Shown: in pieces, positions 45,201 to 50,928 of the stretch
Position numbering within the stretch: position 1 is the first letter of the stretch
How the letters are laid out: each line of letters opens with the position of its first letter
DNA from: Anaeromassilibacillus sp. An250
Lineage (GTDB): Bacteria; Bacillota; Clostridia; Oscillospirales; Acutalibacteraceae
Direction: 5' to 3'
Length of the DNA: 50,928 nucleotides
Assembly: GCF_002159845.1 (NCBI RefSeq)
Contig: NZ_NFJK01000023.1
Location: forward strand, 1-50,928
Made by a program: the position numbers and the translations under genes
Notes under the pieces: generated by a model
Told to the model about the DNA's origin: nothing
Databases searched by the model: none
Seen by the model: the letters and a program-made list of their open reading frames with translations, nothing else

Positions 45201-45799
45201 GCAAGATCCCGAGCAGAGATGAGCTGAACAAGCTGATCGCGGAGATGGAGCAGAAGGATCTGGACGGCTACACCGACCGCAGCGTGGCAGCCTTTCAGGC
45301 GGCATTGAGCGTTGCGAAGACGGTTGCCGCGGATGCAAATGCAGACGAGCAGGCGGTCGCAAAGGCATATACCAACCTGGAAGCTGCCGCGAATAACCTG
45401 GTCAAGGCGGAGAAGCCGAGCTCGGGTAACAGCGGAAACAGCGGCAAAGGCAGCACGTCTGCCAACGTTGGCAACGCATACGGCGCAGCGGGCGTGGTAT
45501 CCGCAGCCCAGGGCGTGACCAGCCAGCAGGCCTATGTGGTTTCCGACACGACGGTCAACTTCACGCTGAAGCATGGCCAGGCATACTGCTTCAAGATGAC
45601 CGTGGTCAACGGCAACAACATGGTGCCGGGCTTCACGGCCGGTAACGGCGAAGTGCTCAAGACGCAGTTTGTGGCGAAGATCGGCAACGACTACTATTAC
45701 AGAGTCCATGCAACCGGCACGCCGGGCCAGAGCACGGGCGTTTACACCACCCTGCCGGGCCAGAACGCGGTCAAGCATTGCACAGTTACGATTGCGTAA
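42230..45799 (+). CDS. Secreted five-bladed-propeller glycoside hydrolase (GH43/GH32-like) with shared C-terminal module
   Basis: A 1189-residue exported enzyme. Signal peptide about 1-25 (TAWAA). Residues about 40-210 form a discoidin/CBM32-like sugar-binding domain (VEVEFETEQDVHQVEWFAYN, VSVQYWDGSQWQEA). An Ig-like linker precedes a propeller at about 310-640 with repeated blades (YVYMTYVGHDGTGYRTGLAR, STDMLHWEKVG, VMFYFTSSPGG). Blade signatures such as DMLHWEK and GDYWVMFYF resemble GH43, GH32 and related clans, but I cannot place the family or name catalytic acids. The beta-sandwich, four FIVAR-like repeats, Ser/Gly linker and C-terminal domain (AYCFKM, HCTVTIA) follow. The ATG follows AAAAAGGAGGAG. 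Likely targets are side chains of plant or host glycans. Confidence 0.82.
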   Translation: MKKKLAACLLSAAILCSGVTTAWAATPIETGFAGLSVSEHLYDWASGELSNLALNPTGVGFPKLFAEYTNGGDNLQDLADGIISSKQGPPHDEGPRNRWTNYDKQGPAFVEVEFETEQDVHQVEWFAYNDFGGVPTPKSVSVQYWDGSQWQEAANQEVTVGTYGDDTWIVPFTIDFDVFRTAKVRVTVTPQDGKSVGASELRVWGVREMLHGFEMTVPAVVPGDNQLPLSVTLETVREQAQPLYIKAVDSTGAEQTFSEEIPANTQTADFSLDLSSLAEGEIELTVSLQEDFSDARTVALTKRLSNEVFQSIYEEVKTPYEYGIVLSYSGVGTGTFDSDLIDNPNVFAIPGDDTYVYMTYVGHDGTGYRTGLARSTDMLHWEKVGKILENGEPGAWDEYNAAGYIVRDHKWGELPTPHVMADGRLAMTYLASDTPGYEAGIKRAGVAFADSIFQPDGSLSQWERYPDPVLDAHDGTYPYEKGTIWKLQAIWDEENSRYVGFYNAAGGPEVMCQAYSEDLTHWEREATNPVLNQDTSPSGDVWGDSHNADADVVKIGDYWVMFYFTSSPGGIIDSFAVSKDMVHWEKSYIPLTERNSTYSSTYAHKPCVVKKNGVVYHYYNAVGSEGRLIALDTSIDLSALQRAQAISPDDCSEAWYQGLQEKITALQTELRADDGSLERIQAALSALAVYLDAGEEVEAQLLTVQWSGNASMSVEGEVEEIISSDAIYGAKVQPGEELVFTFTPTKGAFSGAQLNGEDIEFAADGCTYTFTMPNEGTTLRFTFTSVDKSILGAVLEQANAVPQDVIDGLAPQAKEFFENALENAQTVYDNANATQEEVNEAWSDLLDAMHLLEFEAGDKETLLPLINIAEQLKDMLDQFKPGTTEGFEEALNAAKDVYAEENPLKADVDEAYDNLQAAIEKLEFRADMSELQSLVDEANTLDPDDYIQDEAFDTFTTVLAEAEELLLNADAAQADVDAKAEALTRAMAALRKIPSRDELNKLIAEMEQKDLDGYTDRSVAAFQAALSVAKTVAADANADEQAVAKAYTNLEAAANNLVKAEKPSSGNSGNSGKGSTSANVGNAYGAAGVVSAAQGVTSQQAYVVSDTTVNFTLKHGQAYCFKMTVVNGNNMVPGFTAGNGEVLKTQFVAKIGNDYYYRVHATGTPGQSTGVYTTLPGQNAVKHCTVTIA

Positions 45800-45843
45800 G
45801 AGCAAATAGGAAAATGAAAGGGAAGGTTTCTTCCCGATAAACA

Positions 45844-45900
45844 AAGGACCTGATCCTGGGGATTCCCAGGATTAGGTCCTTCTATGTTTTAGCTTTTTAT
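45844..45900 (+). terminator. Terminator after the propeller glycosidase
   Basis: 17-bp stem (45844-45860 with 45865-45881, one G:U pair) and a GATT loop, followed by T-rich sequence. Confidence 0.88.
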
Positions 45901-46002
45901 ATTTCATGGCCTGATGGGGTGCGGTTTATCTTTATGAAACGTTCGTCTTGCTTCTATAGGGATTTTCCCTGTGAAGAGAAAGACAAGTTTTTTGCGGTGT
46001 GC

Positions 46003-46265
46003 TTCTGTAGGGCTTCCAATGTGGAGAGGAAAGCAAATTCCTTGCTGCCCGTTTTCGTAGGGAACGCCGTAGGCGCGGAAAGACGCCGTGCGTCCGCCGT
46101 AGGCGCGAAAAGACGCTGTGCGTCCGCCGTAGGCGCGGAAAGACGCCGTGCGTCCGCCGTAGGCGCGAAAAGACGCTGTGCGTCCGCCGTAGGCGCGAGA
46201 GGCACTGCGTACCCGCGAAAAGGTGCTTGTTTTAGAAGATATCCTGGAATAAGTACCTTTTGTAT
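46003..46265. repeat. Hairpin-rich interspersed repeat element, copy 2, with five 30-bp units
   Basis: Second copy of the element at 1-190. After GGGAACG it contains five tandem 30-bp units starting at 46065, 46095, 46125, 46155 and 46185. Each has two small hairpins, CGCC-GTA-GGCG and GACGC-(C/T)GT-GCGTC; the fifth has the GGCAC/GTACC variant. Units alternate between GGAAAGACGCC and GAAAAGACGCT, so the true period may be 60 bp. A long hairpin (AAGGTGCTTGTT / AATAAGTACCTT with two G:U pairs) followed by TTTGT closes the element. No protein is credible here. Confidence 0.75.
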
Positions 46266-46417
46266 GGTATAGCAATATGGCGCACAAATTATGAGATGCA
46301 GTTGCTTTAATGAACATTAAAACAATTACATTTACTTATTAAACGCAATTAATATTAATATAGCAGAGCTCTTCCTGTAAATGACAAAAAAATACAGAGA
46401 ATTTGCAATTAATTCTA
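46266..46417. other. AT-rich stretch before the GH31 promoter
   Basis: No gene. GCAATTAAT occurs twice (about 46345 and 46406), a possible direct-repeat binding site upstream of the -35 box. Confidence 0.35.
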
Positions 46418-46446
46418 TTGACAATGAGATATATTTTATTTATATT
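46418..46446 (+). promoter_or_regulatory. Promoter of the GH31 gene
   Basis: Consensus TTGACA (46418-46423), 17-bp spacer, TATATT (46441-46446). The leader of about 120 nt contains a second, apparently unused ribosome site (AAAGGAGGAGG near 46499). Confidence 0.75.
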
Positions 46447-46574
46447 TTTGACACAAGGTAAATCTAAAAAATAAATTCATTGCAAAGTGAATTGTCAGAA
46501 AGGAGGAGGATCTATACCAAAAGAAATCGGGATGTTTTAAAACAGAGACAGTTCAAGAGAGAAGGAGGAGAACG

Positions 46575-49500
46575 ATGAAAAAAAGATGGTTGTCCGCATT
46601 ACTAGCAGTTTCTATGTTGCTTTCCCCATCGTATTTGTTTGCTGGGAATGCACAAGCTCTGTCTGTAGGCACGGACACGTCCAAAATGGTCCATGCAGCA
46701 CCAATTGACCAGGAGGTTTACGAGGCGGAAGAAGCAGCCCTTACGGGAGCAACCGTAGCGCAAAATCTGGATGATTTTTCTGGAGATGGCTTTGTAGACG
46801 GCATGAAGACTGGCTCCAAGGTTGTATTCACCGTGACGGTTCCGGATGCAGGCGATTATGCGGTCCGCCTGCGTTATTCCAACGGCTCTGGCGAAAATAA
46901 GACCATGAGCCTGTATGCGAATGATGAAAAAGTCCGGACGTTCACATTGTCAAAGATGATCAATTGGGACACATGGGGCGCGCAAACGGAAAACGTGCCG
47001 CTTCAGGCTGGAGAAAATACCATTGCCTTTTCGCTCGAGGAAGGGGACACAGGCAGTGATATCAAGCTGGATTGCATCAGTTTGGCAGATATGTATGAAG
47101 CCGAAGATGCAGAGTCCTTGAATGACAACAAAGTCATGTCTGATCACCAAGGGTATTCCGGAGAAGGTTTTGCGGCAGGGTTTGAAGCTGTCGGTTCGGG
47201 CGTTCGCTTCATCGTAGAAACCCCAGAAGCCGGCACTTATACCATGGTGGTACGATATGCAAACGGTAAGAATGATGGTTATGCGCAAAAACTGACATGC
47301 TCCGTCAATGGTAGTACACAGAAGGTCCGTTTCAGCGACCTTGGCAACTGGGAAGAGTGGGAAGACCGCCCGGTTACCGTAGAATTGCAGGAAGGGACGA
47401 ATACCATTGACCTGGTCAAAAATAGCGATGATAGCGGTGGGATGAATATCGACTATATCACGCTCAAGAAGACCAAATGGACCTATATTGGCGATGTCCT
47501 TTCAGTGGAGAACGCCAGCAACAACGAGTTGGTTTTTGAATGTGATAATGCAGCGGTTAGCATTAAATCGGTTTCCCCCAGCGCACTGAAAGTTTGGTGC
47601 GAACCCAGCAAACGTTTTGACCGTAAATATGATTCTTTTGCGGTTCAAAATGAGGCAGTGAACCCGGAAACCCTCACAGCGGAGGACCGCGGCGACTATT
47701 ACCTGATTTCCACTGGGACAATGGATGTGCAGGTCGATAAGAGCCCGTTCCGTCTCACTTACTGGGATAAGAACGGCCAACTGCTCTGCGAAGGCGATGA
47801 ACAGAGCATGGGCTGGAGTACGGACAGCGAAGTCCTGGTGCAAAACAAAAAGCAGGCCGATGAGCGTTTTTGGGGCTTGGGCGAAAAGACCGAGGCATTT
47901 GAAAAGACCGGCCAGCGGTTAATCATGTGGAGCAACGACGGCCCCGGGCACGAGGGCGATTCCTATGTCCAGGAGAGCGGGGAAGGCCGTTGGTATATGT
48001 CCGATCCGCATTTTATTAGCTCCAAAGGGTACTCGATCTATTTTGACAACACAAGCCGTACGGTGTTCGATTTTGGGAAAACCGACCCAGAATCTTATTC
48101 CTTCGGGGCCCTGAACCCTGCCCCAGGCGGGGAGTTGTTGTACTATTTCATGTACGGTCCGTCCATGAAGCAGATTGCAAAGACCTTCACGGATATCATC
48201 GGGAAATCATACTTCGCGCCCGAATGGGGTTATGGAAACATCCAGTGCCATTATGGTTACACCCAAGAGGATATCGAGCGTGTGGCACAGACATACCGAG
48301 ACAAGGAAATCCCGCTGGATATGATGATGGCGGATATTGAGTGGTATCAATATAAGTGTAGCCCGACGCAATGGAATACCACTAATTTCCCCGACCCAGA
48401 GGGGATGATTGCAAAACTCCACGGCCTCAATGTACGTATGGGTGTGATAGACGACCCGAATGTCACAAATGCACAGCCGGAGGATTACCCATATGGTGTG
48501 GAGAACGGCTACTTTATGCACAGCAGGACCGGGGATCAGAAGGATATTATCTGGCCTTGGGGCGCTGCTTCCGGCCTGACAGACTTCTTCAATCCAGAGG
48601 CCCAAGAATGGTGGGGCGAGCAGCATAACATGATCCTGGATCAGGGCGTGGAAGGCTTCTGGCTCGACATGAACGAACCGGCGCGTATGCGTCCGGATTG
48701 GGTGGGCTGGAATGAAGAAGGAAAGGCGTGGGGCGACATTGAAGAGCTCCACAATGCCTATGCCATCCAGCACAACGAAACCATTTATAATAAGGTGACC
48801 GAGGATGGGAAGCGCCCATTCCTGCTGACCCGCTCTGGTTTCACAGGCAGCCACCGCTATGTTTCCCCGTGGACGGGCGACATCGGCTGTGGGTGGAACG
48901 ATATGCATGAGCAGATCCGGTTGGGTACCAGCCTCTCCCTGTCCGGCTTCAATTACTGGGGATTCGACATCGGCGGCTTCAATGGCACGCCTTCTAGCGA
49001 CCAGTTCAAACGCTGGATTCAGTTGGCCACGTTTACCCCGATTCACCGGTTCCATTATGCCATTGGACTTCCAGCAAAAGAGCCTTGGGAAAATGGCGGC
49101 GAAGATGTAGCGCGTAGATATATTAACTTGCGCTACCGCTTGATCCCGTATACGTATTCGCTGACTGCGGATAATATCATCGGCATCGGCATCGAAAAGG
49201 GCCTTGGAGAAGGCGGGACAGGTGTCCCTCTTGTAAGACCTATGGTCATGGAATTCCAGGACGACCCGAATACCTATGGCATGGATACGCAGTTTATGAA
49301 CGGCCCCAGCTTCCTGGTGGCCCCGGTGGTAGAGGATTCTTCCATCAAAGAGGTTTACCTGCCCGAGGGGGATTGGTACGACTATGACGACGGAAAAACG
49401 GTTTATGGCGGCGGTGGTACGTTACAGTATTCCGCGCCGGTTACGCTGCTCCCGGTCTTTGTCAAGGCGGGCTCGATTATCCCGATGCAGCCGGAGATGG

Positions 49501-50928
49501 AATATGTCGGCGAAAAACCGATCGATGTTTTGACATTGGACGTATTCCCCACGTTGGAGAACGGCAGTTTTGACTTTGTCCTCTATGAGGATGACGGCGA
49601 AACGGATGCCTATAAGGAAGGCGTGTATGCCACCACTCCGTATACTTGCAATGTTGCTGCTGGCGAAGAAAATACGGCGATCACATTCCAAATTGGCGAG
49701 CGCACTGGTCGTTATACGGATATTGCGCCGCGCAGCTATCTGATGCAGTTCCATAAGGCGGCATATGAAGACATATCCGTCCAGCAGGATGGGCAGGAAC
49801 TCACAGCGTACGATTCCCTGGAAGCCCTCCAGGCAGCGGAAACCGGCTATTATGCCGATGTGGCTAGTGAAATCTGTTATGTGAAGGTGCCGGATACGGC
49901 GAAGGCTTCCACCATCACCCTGCGTGGGACGACGATTCCTTCGTTTGAATTTGAGGCAGAAGACGCAGAGATCATGGGGAATGCACAGAGTGAAAACGTC
50001 TTCGGCGGTTATAAAGGCTCCGGATACGTGGCGTGGCTCCACGACGTGGGCGATGGGGTGCGTTTCTCCGGTATTACCGTCCCGGAAGAGGGCGACTATA
50101 CCGTGTATTTGCGGTATGCAAATGGCTCTGGCAATACGCAGACGATGAGCGTCTATGCAAATGACAGTGCGGATGCCCAGCAGGTATTTTTCCCGAATAT
50201 GAAGGATTTCAGCCTCTGGGATGAAATTCCAGTGACCGTCCATCTCCAGGAAGGAGAAAATACGCTGACGGTTCTTGTAAACGAAGGCGATACGGCAAAC
50301 ATCAATATTGACCGTATCGAAGTGAGCCGGGAACCCATGGTAATGGTACAGTTGCCTGTTCCGAATGGCGGGTTCGAAAACGGAATCCTGGACAACTGGA
50401 CGGTAGAAAACCTTTCGGGGACAGCCGGCCATGGCGTAGATGAAAACGATGCATTTGGCGGCAGCTATAAATTCTATTTCTACAATGGAAGCGCCTATGA
50501 GGGCCGCCTCAGCCAGACGGTCACCGGCCTGCCGGATGGCGTTTACCGCGTGAATGCGACGGTAAAAATGTCGAATACGGCGGCAGATACCAGCCGCATG
50601 GAGCTGTCGGGTTATAATGGCACGCAAGAGACAATGGTCAACATCCCGTTTAATAGCATCTATCAGAAGTTTTCCACAGAAATAGAAGTTACGGATGGAA
50701 AAGTTGATATCGCATTTTATTGCAAATCGTCCGGAAACACCTCCATGCAGATCGACAACGTGGAACTCTGGAAGATCGACAGCACAGCCCCGAGCGAGAC
50801 CTATGCGATCCAGGTGGCGGACGACCAGGAAGCAACCCTGAGCGCGCCGGAAGAGGCGGCTTTGGGCGAGACCGTGACGGTTTCCGTCTCCGGCCTGCCG
50901 GCAGGAAAGACCGTGCAGGCGGTCAAGG
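46575..50928 (+). CDS. Secreted GH31 alpha-glucosidase-like enzyme with carbohydrate-binding modules (3' end cut by window)
   Basis: At least 1451 codons, open to the window edge. The ATG follows GAAGGAGGAG. Signal peptide about 1-30. Two CBM35/CBM6-like modules (about 45-165 and 170-300; VYEAEEAALTGA and MYEAEDAESLNDN) precede the GH31 N-domain and barrel. Nucleophile Asp698 is in GFWLDMNEPA and acid/base Asp769 in SPWTGDIGCGW, as in alpha-glucosidases and alpha-xylosidases. After the GH31 C-domain comes a third CBM35/6-like module (about 1125-1250; FEFEAEDAEIMGN), a beta-jelly-roll resembling CBM_4_9 (about 1255-1395) and the start of an Ig-like domain. The rest, including any shared C-terminal domain, lies outside the window. 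The likely substrate is an alpha-linked glycan outside the cell. Confidence 0.9.
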   Translation, partial: MKKRWLSALLAVSMLLSPSYLFAGNAQALSVGTDTSKMVHAAPIDQEVYEAEEAALTGATVAQNLDDFSGDGFVDGMKTGSKVVFTVTVPDAGDYAVRLRYSNGSGENKTMSLYANDEKVRTFTLSKMINWDTWGAQTENVPLQAGENTIAFSLEEGDTGSDIKLDCISLADMYEAEDAESLNDNKVMSDHQGYSGEGFAAGFEAVGSGVRFIVETPEAGTYTMVVRYANGKNDGYAQKLTCSVNGSTQKVRFSDLGNWEEWEDRPVTVELQEGTNTIDLVKNSDDSGGMNIDYITLKKTKWTYIGDVLSVENASNNELVFECDNAAVSIKSVSPSALKVWCEPSKRFDRKYDSFAVQNEAVNPETLTAEDRGDYYLISTGTMDVQVDKSPFRLTYWDKNGQLLCEGDEQSMGWSTDSEVLVQNKKQADERFWGLGEKTEAFEKTGQRLIMWSNDGPGHEGDSYVQESGEGRWYMSDPHFISSKGYSIYFDNTSRTVFDFGKTDPESYSFGALNPAPGGELLYYFMYGPSMKQIAKTFTDIIGKSYFAPEWGYGNIQCHYGYTQEDIERVAQTYRDKEIPLDMMMADIEWYQYKCSPTQWNTTNFPDPEGMIAKLHGLNVRMGVIDDPNVTNAQPEDYPYGVENGYFMHSRTGDQKDIIWPWGAASGLTDFFNPEAQEWWGEQHNMILDQGVEGFWLDMNEPARMRPDWVGWNEEGKAWGDIEELHNAYAIQHNETIYNKVTEDGKRPFLLTRSGFTGSHRYVSPWTGDIGCGWNDMHEQIRLGTSLSLSGFNYWGFDIGGFNGTPSSDQFKRWIQLATFTPIHRFHYAIGLPAKEPWENGGEDVARRYINLRYRLIPYTYSLTADNIIGIGIEKGLGEGGTGVPLVRPMVMEFQDDPNTYGMDTQFMNGPSFLVAPVVEDSSIKEVYLPEGDWYDYDDGKTVYGGGGTLQYSAPVTLLPVFVKAGSIIPMQPEMEYVGEKPIDVLTLDVFPTLENGSFDFVLYEDDGETDAYKEGVYATTPYTCNVAAGEENTAITFQIGERTGRYTDIAPRSYLMQFHKAAYEDISVQQDGQELTAYDSLEALQAAETGYYADVASEICYVKVPDTAKASTITLRGTTIPSFEFEAEDAEIMGNAQSENVFGGYKGSGYVAWLHDVGDGVRFSGITVPEEGDYTVYLRYANGSGNTQTMSVYANDSADAQQVFFPNMKDFSLWDEIPVTVHLQEGENTLTVLVNEGDTANINIDRIEVSREPMVMVQLPVPNGGFENGILDNWTVENLSGTAGHGVDENDAFGGSYKFYFYNGSAYEGRLSQTVTGLPDGVYRVNATVKMSNTAADTSRMELSGYNGTQETMVNIPFNSIYQKFSTEIEVTDGKVDIAFYCKSSGNTSMQIDNVELWKIDSTAPSETYAIQVADDQEATLSAPEEAALGETVTVSVSGLPAGKTVQAVK

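Noticed and set aside
46065-46214. CRISPR array
   Set aside because: The 30-bp units are directly adjacent with no variable spacers, and no cas genes are near. The hairpins lie inside a composite repeat element.

Overview
The window reads as chromosomal DNA of a GC-rich Gram-positive anaerobe of the Clostridia, probably a gut Oscillospiraceae/Ruminococcaceae-type organism. The evidence is a T-box controlled hisS-aspS operon, the zapA / U32 peptidase pair, DUF4321-maf next to mreBCD, strong AGGAGG ribosome sites, and sec-secreted multidomain glycosidases. The genus cannot be fixed from sequence alone.

Layout. 1-190 is a non-coding repeat element built of small hairpins. 234-3366 (minus) holds an HxlR regulator, an MFS transporter, QueH and a metallophosphoesterase. 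3516-6029 (plus) holds a coiled-coil protein, a MATE exporter whose expected start codon reads ACG, and a small HTH protein. 6230-13942 (minus) is one giant secreted beta-galactosidase (2570 aa). 14212-14678 holds tRNA-Arg(ACG) and three tandem copies of its 3' end plus terminator. 14779-19496 (minus) holds a GH13 alpha-glucan hydrolase and glycogen phosphorylase. 19904-34313 (plus) is a housekeeping block: zapA, U32 peptidase, dut, DUF4321, maf, mreBCD, a PBP2-type transpeptidase, minD, mgsA, hisS, aspS. 34397-50928 (plus) is an accessory block: a 56-aa ORF, two paralogous secreted papain-like proteases, a secreted five-bladed-propeller glycosidase and a GH31 alpha-glucosidase cut by the window end.

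How the parts fit. The housekeeping block covers division and elongation of a rod-shaped cell, with aminoacyl-tRNA synthesis under T-box control. The glycogen/maltodextrin pair handles storage or imported alpha-glucan. The giant secreted enzymes attack extracellular glycans and proteins.

Most interesting signal. Four secreted proteins (the GH2 enzyme, both proteases, the propeller enzyme) have unrelated catalytic parts but the same back end: a small beta-sandwich, several FIVAR-like helical repeats, a Gly/Ser linker, and a roughly 90-residue C-terminal domain with two invariant cysteines that always ends in VTI(A/G) at the stop codon. None has LPXTG or SLH. This could be an undescribed surface-retention or sorting module; that is inference. 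Other points worth checking are a repeat element of nested, covarying hairpins near both ends of the window, duplicated tRNA 3' ends with covarying terminators, and about 440 residues of LamG-like sequence inserted inside the GH2 catalytic region.
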